The notes beneath the pieces were generated by a model, which searched no databases, was not told where the DNA came from, and was given only the letters and a program-made list of their open reading frames with translations. From BPJO01 sp037189665 (GTDB taxonomy: Bacteria > Planctomycetota > Phycisphaerae > Tepidisphaerales > Tepidisphaeraceae): a DNA stretch of 21,144 bases. The position numbers were made by a program, and so were the translations under genes. Shown here one piece after another: positions 1 to 7,748 of the stretch (positions within the stretch are counted from its first letter, which is position 1; every line of letters begins with the position of its first letter). The DNA is taken from assembly GCA_037189665.1 (NCBI GenBank), contig JBBCIV010000136.1, positions 1 to 21,144 of the forward strand, written 5' to 3'.

Positions 1-1103
1 TACTGGCGAAACACCCGGCTGAACTGCCGCGGATCGCTGAACCCCGACGCCGCGCCCACGCGTTCGATCGGCCAGTGCGTCGTCCTCAGCAAAAGCGACG
101 CGCGCTCCACCCGCTGCCGCTGCACTTCCTGGTAGATCGAGCGTCCCGTCGCCGATTTGAACCGCTTTTCAACGTACCGTCGCGAGAGCGGCAGGCCGCT
201 GAGCAGGTCGTCGATCTGCAAGGGCTCGCTGATGCGGCTGGCGATCAACTGCATCACCGCCTGCACCTCCGCCGGCAGTGCCTGCGGCGCGGCGTCGAGG
301 TTTCGCACCACCACGCCGGCCGGGGGGACGAGCAGGGTGGGGGGAACGTGCTGCCGCAGCATCAGCCGCTCGATCGTCTCGGCGGCTCGAAAGCCGGTCA
401 TGCCGTGTTCGACGCTTGAAAACGGAGGGTGGACCGATTCGCAGTAATCGGTCTGGTTGTCGGTTCCCAGCAGGATCAGGTCACGCGTGAGATCGACGTC
501 GCAATCGCGGGCAATGCGGTGGACGCAGAACGCCATCCAGTCGCTCGAGCAAAACAGCCCCAGTGGTTTTGGCAGGCCGATCAGCCAGCGTCCCAGCGGG
601 GTGTGGCGGGCTTGCGACGAGGTGGGCTCGGGGAGGCCGGCGTTCGGCATTTCGGAATAGACGCCCCCGCAGCCCAATTCTCCCAGCCGCTGATGAAAAC
701 CGCGGCGGCGCAGTTCGACGAATAGCATCTCTCCCTGTCCGACGAAGGCGTACTGGGCACAACTACGCGAAAAAAGCGTATCGGCGGCGAGTTGGCCGAT
801 CATCGTGTCGTTGGCGAGCACATTGGGGATTTCGGTCACCTTTGCCGCAGCGCTGATGTTCACCGCGGGGATGTTGAACCGCCGGATCGCCTCAATGACG
901 TCGCGCTCGGTGAGCTTTCCGATAATTCCGTCAATGCCGCTATTTGCGAATCGCTCGACGTTCGCCACCAACGGGGTCGCCCGGTCGAGCTGCCAGTCGC
1001 GGCGGAGCCGAGAATATTCGAGAATTCCTAGGAAAATCTTGTGATGAAACTCGATCGTATCAAGCAGGAGCCCGACGCGGCGGGGGGTGGAAATGTCGTG
1101 CAT
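1..1103 (-). CDS. XylR-type AraC-family transcriptional regulator (C-terminus cut by window edge)
   Basis: Reading leftwards from an ATG at 1103 there is an open frame of 367 codons that runs off the window with no stop. Residues about 8-265 look like a periplasmic-binding-protein/LacI-type sugar-sensing domain (start RRVGLLLDTIEFHHKIFLGI; a GLFCSSDWMA segment and an LLGTDN segment typical of the fold). Residues about 275-367 are an AraC/XylS double helix-turn-helix (SRRYVEKRFKSATGRSIYQE, then GFSDPRQFSRVFRQ). This domain order is that of XylR regulators, which bind a sugar and switch carbohydrate genes. GGAGG lies 4 nt before the ATG and fixes the start. Only the last few residues should be missing. 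It is divergent from the pseudopilin/LamG/BNR_4 run and probably controls it; the ligand cannot be read from sequence. Confidence 0.9.
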   Translation of the reverse strand, partial: MHDISTPRRVGLLLDTIEFHHKIFLGILEYSRLRRDWQLDRATPLVANVERFANSGIDGIIGKLTERDVIEAIRRFNIPAVNISAAAKVTEIPNVLANDTMIGQLAADTLFSRSCAQYAFVGQGEMLFVELRRRGFHQRLGELGCGGVYSEMPNAGLPEPTSSQARHTPLGRWLIGLPKPLGLFCSSDWMAFCVHRIARDCDVDLTRDLILLGTDNQTDYCESVHPPFSSVEHGMTGFRAAETIERLMLRQHVPPTLLVPPAGVVVRNLDAAPQALPAEVQAVMQLIASRISEPLQIDDLLSGLPLSRRYVEKRFKSATGRSIYQEVQRQRVERASLLLRTTHWPIERVGAASGFSDPRQFSRVFRQ

Positions 1104-1121
1104 CCGTCCTCCGTGAAGGCC

Positions 1122-1137
1122 GTAATTTGATAATTAC
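1122..1137. promoter_or_regulatory. Perfect inverted repeat, candidate operator in divergent promoter region
   Basis: GTAATT-tgat-AATTAC is a perfect 6-bp-arm dyad, AT-rich in GC-rich surroundings, 19 bp upstream of the regulator's ATG. Its position fits an autoregulatory or activator site for the XylR-like protein. That role is inference. Confidence 0.4.
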
Positions 1138-1151
1138 TTGCCGGATTATGC

Positions 1152-1166
1152 CCTGTTTCCAACAGG
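1152..1166. promoter_or_regulatory. Second perfect inverted repeat, candidate operator
   Basis: CCTGTT-tcc-AACAGG is a perfect dyad directly before the -35-like element of the plus-strand promoter. It differs in sequence from the first dyad, so the two may bind different proteins or only one may be functional. Confidence 0.35.
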
Positions 1167-1167
1167 T

Positions 1168-1195
1168 TTGCACGCCATAATTCTGACTATATACG
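1168..1195 (+). promoter_or_regulatory. Candidate sigma70-type promoter for the pseudopilin gene
   Basis: TTGCAC (1168-1173) is followed after 16 bp by TATACG (1190-1195); an overlapping TATATA lies at 1188-1193. The spacing is near canonical, and the start would lie about 80 nt before the pseudopilin ATG. Confidence 0.35.
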
Positions 1196-1281
1196 TCGGC
1201 GCGGCAGCCGGACCATCCCCGTCCGGAGGCCCGCCTTGGTACAGGGCCGCCCCGGCGGTCGTGTTTGTTGGCGGAGCAATC

Positions 1282-2181
1282 ATGAGGCGATCCCAAGTCT
1301 TTACCGGTCGTGCGTTTACGCTTGTAGAACTGCTGGTGGTGATCGGCATCATCGCGCTGCTGATCTCGATCCTGCTGCCCTCGCTCAACAAGGCCCGGCG
1401 TCACGCGACAAACTTGAAGTGCCTGTCCAACCTCCGGCAGATCGGCATGGCGATCACGATGTACAGCAGCAATTATCGCGGCGCCATCCTCCCGACCTTC
1501 GTCTGGGGCGACGGGACGAACGACCCCGTCACCGGCGCGCCCGCCAAGGATACATGGGGACACATTCTCGTTCTTGAGAAACTGGTCCCCGACCCGAAAA
1601 TCGAGGCCGGCACGGATGTGTCGCCCGGCGGTAACGTGCTGGTCTGCCCGGAGATTCGCAATATCTGTGCCGACACCAACGTACCCGGCCAAGCGAAGGT
1701 GAACGGAAGCGACGGCTTCGATCGTCGCATTTCCAATATTATGAAGCCTGGCCTGATCGTCGATCACGGGTACGGCATCAACGGCACGACCTACGCGCTC
1801 CCGCCTGTGACTGGCGGGGTGTCATATCCGCATATCTACTATGACTTGCCGTCCAGCTCGATTTCATCGCACCCGAACGTGCGCTGCATCGTGCCCAAGA
1901 AGATGACGTCGGTCCAGGACTCGACGAAGATGGTCATCATCTTCGACGGCTTCTCGTGGAACCCGCACGCCAACGCCCAACGCATCACCGGCCAGCGGCA
2001 CGGGACGGTCGACCGCAGAAAGTCGGTCTACAGCACTGGCTCGACGAACCTGCTGTACCTGGACGGCCACTGCGATAGCGCCCGGCGCGTCGACCTGCCG
2101 TCCACCACCGATCACTGGATCGGAACGTCGGCGCAGTCTCGCAACACGAACTATCACTGGAACATCAAGCACGGCCGCTGA
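1282..2181 (+). CDS. Type II secretion G-like pseudopilin, DUF1559/H-X9-DG family
   Basis: 299 aa. The N-terminus is a class III (prepilin) signal: basic leader MRRSQVFTGRA, then FTLVELLVVIGIIALLISIL, with the invariant Glu at mature position 5 and a hydrophobic helix of about 20 residues. Processing by prepilin peptidase would be between Ala11 and Phe12; position -1 is Ala rather than the usual Gly. The conserved ARRHATNLKCLSNLRQIGMA segment and the C-terminal RHG...NLLYLDGHC segment are hallmarks of the planctomycete H-X9-DG pseudopilin family. The start at 1282 is chosen because the leader begins there and GGAG lies 5 nt upstream. Such proteins are very numerous in planctomycetes, and their individual roles are largely unknown. 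It probably starts a transcription unit with the next two genes. Confidence 0.85.
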   Translation: MRRSQVFTGRAFTLVELLVVIGIIALLISILLPSLNKARRHATNLKCLSNLRQIGMAITMYSSNYRGAILPTFVWGDGTNDPVTGAPAKDTWGHILVLEKLVPDPKIEAGTDVSPGGNVLVCPEIRNICADTNVPGQAKVNGSDGFDRRISNIMKPGLIVDHGYGINGTTYALPPVTGGVSYPHIYYDLPSSSISSHPNVRCIVPKKMTSVQDSTKMVIIFDGFSWNPHANAQRITGQRHGTVDRRKSVYSTGSTNLLYLDGHCDSARRVDLPSTTDHWIGTSAQSRNTNYHWNIKHGR

Positions 2182-2249
2182 GGAGAACGCGCGCGGTCGC
2201 GGGGGGCGGGAGTGTGGTGGAGCTTTGTGCATCTACGGAGGACAGGATA

Positions 2250-3251
2250 ATGCAGCATCGTATCGCATCGGATAATCGAGTTTCATGGGTGGTGGCCGTC
2301 GCTGGGGCGGCGTGCGTGGGCGTGGCGGGCTCGAGCGCTCAGGCGGTCGTGGCGCCCTACGTCGCGGATGCCAACACCTTGCATCTTTACCACTTTGACG
2401 AGGCCCCCGGCGCCGCCGACCCTGGCAACCCGATTCTCGATTACACGCTTGGCACGGCGATCAACCTCACCAATACAGGCGGCCCTGATGGCCGTGACAA
2501 TGTCGGTGGGGGCGGGTATCAGGCGGCGGCGGCCCCGGGATTTGGAAACGCGTTTGATATCCTCGCCTCGGGGAACGGCACGTATGCCACCATTGCCACC
2601 GCGACTACCGGCGGCGTGCGCAGCGCCGGCGCCGTCCTGCAATCCAGCCTTCAAGGTGCGTCCGGCGCGTTCACGTACGAAGCCCTGATTCGCGTGAACA
2701 CGCTTGCCGGTTCGGAACAGATCATCCTGTCGCACGACGGAAACCAGGCCGGAAGCAGCAGCGGAACGACGGGGCGCGGATTTATCCTCCGCCTGATCGA
2801 TACGAATTCGGATAGCAGCGTCGATACGCTGGGTTTCTTCTATGGCGTTCCCAGCACTTCTCATAACAAAGTGTTGCCGACCAGCGGCGATCACGCGTTG
2901 GCGACGGACACGTGGTTCCATGTTGCGGTGGCTTACACCGGCGCTGAGGGCGCGGCCGACAATCTGGCGTTCTACTGGACGCGACTGGACTCGGGCGTTG
3001 AGGCGGCCAATTCGATCGGCACGACGACGATGGCAGCCGATCTGGCCAGCACCGCCGACGGCAACTGGCTGGGCGTTGGCGCGGTGACTCGCGGCGACTT
3101 CCGCTTTCAGCTTCGCGGGCTGGTCGACGAGGTTCGCATCAGCGACATCGCTCGCAGTTCGGCCGATTTCGTCTTCGTGCCCGAGCCGGCCTCGCTGGGC
3201 TTGCTGGCGATGGCGAGCGGGGCGCTGATGCGTCGCGCGCGCCGCGGCTGA
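2250..3251 (+). CDS. Secreted LamG-like (concanavalin-fold) protein with PEP-CTERM anchor
   Basis: 333 aa. Signal peptide at about 1-32 (hydrophobic WVVAVAGAACVGVAG, SSAQA cleavage region). Residues about 40-300 show the LamG/laminin-G-like jelly-roll pattern: LHLYHFDE near the start, FTYEALIRVN, a TWFHVAVAYTG strand, and GLVDEVRISDIARS at the end. The C-terminus is a PEP-CTERM sorting signal: VPEPASLGLLAMASGALM followed by RRARRG. PEP-CTERM tails are recognised by an exosortase and are linked to exopolysaccharide-producing surfaces. GGAGG 8 nt before the ATG fixes the start. It probably binds glycans or is a surface structural protein; no catalytic residues are recognised. Confidence 0.85.
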   Translation: MQHRIASDNRVSWVVAVAGAACVGVAGSSAQAVVAPYVADANTLHLYHFDEAPGAADPGNPILDYTLGTAINLTNTGGPDGRDNVGGGGYQAAAAPGFGNAFDILASGNGTYATIATATTGGVRSAGAVLQSSLQGASGAFTYEALIRVNTLAGSEQIILSHDGNQAGSSSGTTGRGFILRLIDTNSDSSVDTLGFFYGVPSTSHNKVLPTSGDHALATDTWFHVAVAYTGAEGAADNLAFYWTRLDSGVEAANSIGTTTMAADLASTADGNWLGVGAVTRGDFRFQLRGLVDEVRISDIARSSADFVFVPEPASLGLLAMASGALMRRARRG

Positions 3252-3334
3252 TGGGCGAGACGGGGGCGTTCATTCGCCGTCGCCGTTGTCGTTATCCTCG
3301 TACGCGCGGTGTCCTTTTGTTGTGTGGGTCGTCC

Positions 3335-4774
3335 ATGAAAATCTGCTTGCGTTCGCGTATCGTTTTTTTTGCGTCGTTGTTGAGCGCTTCGTTCGTATCG
3401 ACGACGATGGCTCATTCGATGAGCGTGGAGTTGCAGAACGATTCGATCGTTGATCCGGCGGCGTGGAATTTCGTCGACGGCAGGTTTGGGACGTGCGTCA
3501 ACGGGCAGACGTTCCAGCAGGAAGCCGTCGTCACGCATCGCGGGCACCAGTACGCGGCGTTCTTCGCCGACGGGGGGACGCTTGCGATCGGCCGGCGAAA
3601 GCTGCCGGATGGCGCATGGGAAGTGATCCGCTTTAGCGATTATCGCGCCGGCGACCACCGCGATGCGCACAACGTCGTGTCGATGGGCATCTGCGATGCC
3701 GACGGCACGATTCACCTGTCCTTTGATCATCACAACAGTCCCATGCACTATCGCCGGTCGGCGCCGGGGTTGGCGACGTCGCCGGAGACGTTCGAATGGA
3801 AGGCGAGCCAATTCGGCCCGGTGACGTCGAAGATCGACGGCCAGACCGCGCTGGGCAACATCACTTATCCGCAGTTCTTCGACGCGCCCGACGGCGGGCT
3901 CCAGATGGTGTACCGCATCGGCAGTTCGGGCAACGGCGACTGGTTCCTCGCGGAATACCAGCCGGCGGAAGGCAAGTGGGCGATCCTCGGGACGCTGTTC
4001 TCTCGTATGGGGAAGTACGAGCAGAGCGCCTCCCGATGTGCCTATCCGAACCCCATCCGCTACGACGCCGCCGGCCGGCTGCATTTGACTTGGACGTGGC
4101 GCGAAGCGCCGTCCAATCACCCGTTCGACCTGCGGACCAATCATGACGTGCTCTACGCCGTCAGCGACGATCGCGGCCGGTCGTGGAAGGGCAGTGACGG
4201 CAGCGTCGTCGCGACGCTGGGCGAGCCCGCCGCCAGGCCGCTGGCGATCGACACGCCCGGCATCCTCGCGCATCCGACGAAGTTCCTCTGGGGGCAGATG
4301 AACACGACCACGCAGTTCGTCGATTCGAAGGGCCGCGTTCACGTCGTGAACTGGCAACAGCCGGAGTCGGCGGAGCAGTCGAGCAAGGATCTGAACACGT
4401 GGCGCTACGTTCACTACTGGCGCGATGAGAACGGAACCTGGCACCAGAATCCGCTTCCGTTCCACGGCCGCAAGCCGCAGATCGTGGTCGACCCCGCGGG
4501 CAATGCCTTCATCGCGTTCACCAAGGGCGAAAACGCCAACTATCACGGTCAGGATCACGGCGGACGCCTCACGATCATGGGCGCGGCCGAATCGTCCAGG
4601 TGGACCGACTGGAAGCCGCTCTGCACCGTCGACCGCATGTCTGTCGGCGAACCCCTGATCGACCCGCGCCGCTGGCGCGACGAAGGCGCGCTGTCCATCT
4701 ACCTGCAAGACAAGCCTGCCTCCCCTGGCCGGCCTAGCGCGCTGCGCGTGTTCGATTTCAAGGTCAGCCAGTAG
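3335..4774 (+). CDS. Secreted BNR_4-family beta-propeller protein, possible PL24/PL25-like polysaccharide lyase
   Basis: 479 aa. Signal peptide at about 1-27 (MKICLRSRIV, then a hydrophobic run ending near TTMAHS). The rest looks like a BNR_4 seven-bladed propeller: QEAVVTHRGHQYAAFFADGG, DAHNVVSMGICDADGTIHLS, then HHNSPMHYRRS, and later SDDRGRSWKG. His112, His132/133, Tyr178 and Arg194 have almost the spacing I remember for the active site of the PL25 ulvan lyase PLSV_3936 (His123, His143, Tyr188, Arg204). This suggests beta-elimination of uronic-acid glycans, but the recalled numbers need checking. The frame is also open from an ATG at 3251 that overlaps the LamG stop (TGATG); I prefer 3335 because the signal peptide begins there. 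No strong Shine-Dalgarno is visible. It is likely co-transcribed with the LamG gene. Confidence 0.82.
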   Translation: MKICLRSRIVFFASLLSASFVSTTMAHSMSVELQNDSIVDPAAWNFVDGRFGTCVNGQTFQQEAVVTHRGHQYAAFFADGGTLAIGRRKLPDGAWEVIRFSDYRAGDHRDAHNVVSMGICDADGTIHLSFDHHNSPMHYRRSAPGLATSPETFEWKASQFGPVTSKIDGQTALGNITYPQFFDAPDGGLQMVYRIGSSGNGDWFLAEYQPAEGKWAILGTLFSRMGKYEQSASRCAYPNPIRYDAAGRLHLTWTWREAPSNHPFDLRTNHDVLYAVSDDRGRSWKGSDGSVVATLGEPAARPLAIDTPGILAHPTKFLWGQMNTTTQFVDSKGRVHVVNWQQPESAEQSSKDLNTWRYVHYWRDENGTWHQNPLPFHGRKPQIVVDPAGNAFIAFTKGENANYHGQDHGGRLTIMGAAESSRWTDWKPLCTVDRMSVGEPLIDPRRWRDEGALSIYLQDKPASPGRPSALRVFDFKVSQ

Positions 4775-4801
4775 GCCCCGGTCGTTCTCCCGTTCTCCCC
4801 C

Positions 4802-6148
4802 TTATTGAATCCGCCGGATCGTGGTCGATAGGTACAGCGGAACCGCACGCTGGTAGGTGATCTCGCCGAAGATCGCGCCGATCTTGCCTTCGGGCGCCGT
4901 CCACGTGTGCGTGTATTTGCCGTCGGGCGAGGGCGGAAGGTCGGTGGAGGTCCACTTGGATTTGCGCAGGTCGTTCGTCTGGCCTTGCGCGGTCCACACG
5001 CGCACCGCGACCTGCTGCGACGGATCGGTCGTCATCGTGAGCGTGACGGATCGATCGGACTGGGCGTACTCCCATTTGGGATCGGGGAGTTTTTCCTTGC
5101 CGGTCATGTGGTTCATCAGGCCTGCGAGCGCGCCGAACATGCGGGGCATGTCCTGCGTAAAGTGATGCCCGTTCGGGATGTAGAGCGCGTGCTTCTCGCC
5201 TTCCAGCGCGTCCCAGTAGAGGTTCAGCGAGTCGGCGACCCAGAACGGGTCGTTCGTGCCGAGGATGATGAGCTTTGGCTGTGTGATCCGATCGCGGTAG
5301 GCGAACGGATCGACGATGCTCGTCAGCGCTTTTCCTCGCGGCGTTTTCATGGACTCGAATACGCCCGCCTTGCGGTAGTCGGCGAGCGAGTCGGAGGGCT
5401 TGCCGAACATCTTCGCCTGGTGTTCGATCTGCGAAGGCATGTTCAGCATGTCGAACACGACCGGCGCGATCGCGCCAACGCGGTCGTCGACCGCCGCCGT
5501 CAGCCAGGTGGTCCAGCCGCGCTTCGATCCGCCGGTGACGAGAAAACGCTTGATCTCCGCGTTCCATTCCTGCTTGCTGAACGCCTGGATCGCGTTCATC
5601 GCCTGCGTCGCGCTCTTCACCATCGGCAACAGCAGCGGCCAGCCGTCGTCGTCGGACTGGATGAACTGCTGGAACGTGTACGCGATCGCGCTGTCTTCCA
5701 CGCGGTTGTCGAGGATCGGCTGAAACGGCACGTGACGCAGCAGGATCATCGGGGCGCGCATCTGCGCGCTCGCCATGCCCACCGCCATGACCTCCGGCGG
5801 AAGGGCCCCCCCACCCTTCGCCGCAGGCGGCCAGTTCCCGCCGTCCACGATCAGGATCGCGTCGCCCGCCGGCGTCACGCCTTGCGGCGCGATGACGAAA
5901 ATCTGGTGCTCCCACTTCACGCCGCGCCACGTCTGCGAAACCATCCGCAGTTCCGTCGCCGTTGACCCCATTAGTTGATGACGGCCATGAACCTTCCATT
6001 CGAAGCTCGCGTCAGGCGACTTCACGTAGTTCAGCAAAATCGCCTGCGTCTTCACATCCGCCGCCGGTGCTTCCGCGCGCGACATCGCCGCTGACACGGC
6101 AAGCAATGCGCCGATCCCCAATACGCTCAACCTCTGACCAAATCGCAT
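4802..6148 (-). CDS. PhoPQ-activated pathogenicity-related (PqaA-type) secreted alpha/beta hydrolase
   Basis: 448 aa. Signal peptide MRFGQRLSVLGIGALLAVSA, cleaved near MSRAEA. The body matches the PhoPQ-regulated family (PF10142): WRGVKWEHQIFVIAP, ILIVDGGNW, then the nucleophile elbow VTGGSKRGWTTW with Ser208. The presumed acid is Asp300 (ILGTNDPFWV) and the presumed base His328 or His329 (YIPNGHHF), so the triad appears complete. AGGAGG about 8 nt before the ATG at 6148 fixes the start; the frame is open further upstream, but that part is AT-rich and not protein-like. The substrate is unknown; in planctomycetes and Bacteroidetes such proteins often sit with carbohydrate enzymes. It converges on the BNR_4 gene with only 27 bp between. 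Confidence 0.88.
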   Translation of the reverse strand: MRFGQRLSVLGIGALLAVSAAMSRAEAPAADVKTQAILLNYVKSPDASFEWKVHGRHQLMGSTATELRMVSQTWRGVKWEHQIFVIAPQGVTPAGDAILIVDGGNWPPAAKGGGALPPEVMAVGMASAQMRAPMILLRHVPFQPILDNRVEDSAIAYTFQQFIQSDDDGWPLLLPMVKSATQAMNAIQAFSKQEWNAEIKRFLVTGGSKRGWTTWLTAAVDDRVGAIAPVVFDMLNMPSQIEHQAKMFGKPSDSLADYRKAGVFESMKTPRGKALTSIVDPFAYRDRITQPKLIILGTNDPFWVADSLNLYWDALEGEKHALYIPNGHHFTQDMPRMFGALAGLMNHMTGKEKLPDPKWEYAQSDRSVTLTMTTDPSQQVAVRVWTAQGQTNDLRKSKWTSTDLPPSPDGKYTHTWTAPEGKIGAIFGEITYQRAVPLYLSTTIRRIQ

Positions 6149-6587
6149 AAAACGATCCTCCTTCCCTGGCGAATACGGGCGAAGGATATGATTGGTTACA
6201 GGGAAAATAAAAAAGTGATAGCGTGAATGATCAGTCTTGTTGTCGATGGTTGGGAACAAGATGCTGTTGCAATGATCGGAAAACAACGATCGCCGGCGTT
6301 CCTGATGTCGTTTCTCGGAAGCCGTCATCGCAATTTTTCCGCCGACGAAGTCAGGAGTTGCGCGTAAGGTTAGTGAAGACGATGATGCGATTGGAGAGCT
6401 ACGTTGTCCGGTTGGTTTCGAGAAAGAGGGGGCATGGGATGACGAAACGCGATTTGAACAAACGAACCCAACTGCCAATGTGGCATGTCGTTTTGCGGCG
6501 CGAGAAATCGCCGCGCAGGGAATTTTGCCAAACGAACCCAATTTTGATGTAAATGATTGTCTTTAATCGGTTTGCGAAGTGGTGGGG
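6149..6587. other. Noncoding, relatively AT-rich intergenic stretch
   Basis: 439 bp between two minus-strand genes. It holds the leader and promoter of the PqaA-like gene (poly-A/T run around 6205-6215) and an inverted repeat CTTGTT...AACAAG near 6235-6260. A 13-bp direct repeat is listed separately. Open frames here have no protein-like features, and no clear terminator for the upstream gene was found. Confidence 0.55.
6459..6541. repeat. 13-bp direct repeat, two copies 70 bp apart
   Basis: CAAACGAACCCAA occurs exactly at 6459-6471 and 6529-6541. I recall this kind of motif as a short element scattered through planctomycete intergenic DNA, where it gives spurious translations with KRTQ, TNP or NEPN; that is from memory. 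It is not spaced like a CRISPR, and only two copies are seen. Confidence 0.6.
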
Positions 6588-7544
6588 TCAGGCCATGGGT
6601 GCCGGCGTCGGGGCGTATTTGGTGATGAGCGGGCGGACCTCAGGGTAGCGGTTGAGGAGGTCGGCGATGCCTTGGAGGGCGGTGCCGTCGAGGAAGCGTT
6701 GGCGGGCGTCGTCTGGGCGGTCGAGGCGGTCGTAGGCGACGGCGACCAGCGCGTGGGCCTCGCCGACGCGATGCCCGAGGCCGGCGGTGAGGAGGGGGAG
6801 GTTCTTCTCGAAGAGTTCGATCGCTTCCTGCGCGTGGCCGGTTTTTACATCTCGGTAGAGTTCGACGAGCCGCAGGGCGCTGACCGACAGCACGTCGACC
6901 CCGGGCGTGGGAGCGTCGGCGTCGATTTGCTGGAGTTCGTTCTCCGCGCCGCCGCGATCGATGAGCCGGCGCAGGTCGGTGATGGCGCGGTCGGCGTCGT
7001 AAAGGTGATCGGACTGAAGCATCGCCATCGCCCGGCCGAGCTTCACCATCGCGCCGCTCGGGCCGGCGACGCGTTCCGTGCCGGTCAGCTCGTTATAGAC
7101 GATCAGGGCGTCGTCGTATCGGCCGGATCGGGCGAGGTAGGTCGCCAGCAGCACCATGGCGCGAAGCCGGTGCTGGTCCGAGCACATGGCCGACGACATC
7201 AGCCACTGCAGCCGGCCGGCGGCGTCGGGGTATCGCTTCAGCGCCAGCGCGTCTTCGATCCATTCGAGTTGTGCCTCTTCCGCCCGGAGCGACCGCACCA
7301 GCGACCAGAAGTAAGCCAGCAATCCGAAGAACGCCCCGCACAGCGCCAGGCCCATCGCAACGCGCGTTCCCGGTTCCAGCGGCAATACCGCGACCAACGC
7401 CCCGGCGGCGAGCAGCCACATCGCCATGCCCGGGCGAACGAAGCGAACCGGGTTCGACGCACGGCTGGCTTCGATCAGCGACCGTACGTCCGACGTCGAG
7501 CCTGCGGGCGATGGCGGGGGTGGAATAGTGGGGGGCATCGACAT
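6588..7544 (-). CDS. Membrane-anchored TPR-like protein of unknown function
   Basis: 318 aa. A Pro-rich cytoplasmic N-terminus (PPTIPPPPSPAG) is followed by two hydrophobic helices (MWLLAAGALVAVLPL and VAMGLALCGAFFGLLAYFW), then helical TPR-like repeats to the end (for example RYDDALIVYNELTG and DRPDDARQRFLDGTALQG). It probably faces the cytoplasm and binds protein partners. The start at 7544 (or the Met at 7538) is chosen because upstream codons look noncoding and would run into the PII promoter; there is no Shine-Dalgarno. The layout (two TMs then helical repeats) is shared with the gene at 10967-11797. It is divergent from glnB. Confidence 0.75.
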   Translation of the reverse strand: MSMPPTIPPPPSPAGSTSDVRSLIEASRASNPVRFVRPGMAMWLLAAGALVAVLPLEPGTRVAMGLALCGAFFGLLAYFWSLVRSLRAEEAQLEWIEDALALKRYPDAAGRLQWLMSSAMCSDQHRLRAMVLLATYLARSGRYDDALIVYNELTGTERVAGPSGAMVKLGRAMAMLQSDHLYDADRAITDLRRLIDRGGAENELQQIDADAPTPGVDVLSVSALRLVELYRDVKTGHAQEAIELFEKNLPLLTAGLGHRVGEAHALVAVAYDRLDRPDDARQRFLDGTALQGIADLLNRYPEVRPLITKYAPTPAPMA

Positions 7545-7652
7545 GGAGGGTACGTAACTTTCGCTGGGACTGCTTCTTACGCCGCCCGCCCGACTCCACC
7601 CCAGGACCGGCGACGGGCGACGAAAAATTTCAACCCGCAAATCTACATCATT

Positions 7653-7681
7653 TTGCATCGCCCGGCTATGTCGGCTACAGT
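7653..7681 (+). promoter_or_regulatory. Candidate sigma70-type promoter of glnB
   Basis: TTGCAT (7653-7658), a 17-bp spacer, then TACAGT (7676-7681). The leader would be about 60 nt. No sigma54 GG-N10-GC element was seen in front of this gene. Confidence 0.45.
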
Positions 7682-7748
7682 GTGAAGTACCAACTCGCTC
7701 GGCGTGCGTTCGCGCGTACGCCCCATTAGGGACTGTTTGGAGAATGCT

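Noticed and set aside
3107..4708. 533-codon minus-strand open frame opposite the LamG and BNR_4 genes
   Set aside because: It is Arg/Ala/Val-rich, lacks any domain pattern and lies opposite two genes with signal peptides and family signatures. Long antisense frames are expected in GC-rich DNA.
4764..5999. 411-codon minus-strand open frame inside the PqaA-like gene in another frame
   Set aside because: It is Arg/Asp/His-rich and overlaps the whole alpha/beta hydrolase frame, which has the catalytic motifs.
6459..6541. CRISPR-like array
   Set aside because: Only two 13-bp copies exist, with no further regular repeats and no cas genes in the window.
6423..6552. Small open frame containing the KRTQ and TNPI segments
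   Set aside because: It is a translation of the repeated intergenic motif with no start-site signal, so I treat it as repeat DNA.
6579..7685. 368-codon plus-strand open frame opposite the TPR-like gene
   Set aside because: Arg/Gly/Val/Glu-rich translation with no protein-like features; the opposite strand encodes TM helices and TPR-like repeats.
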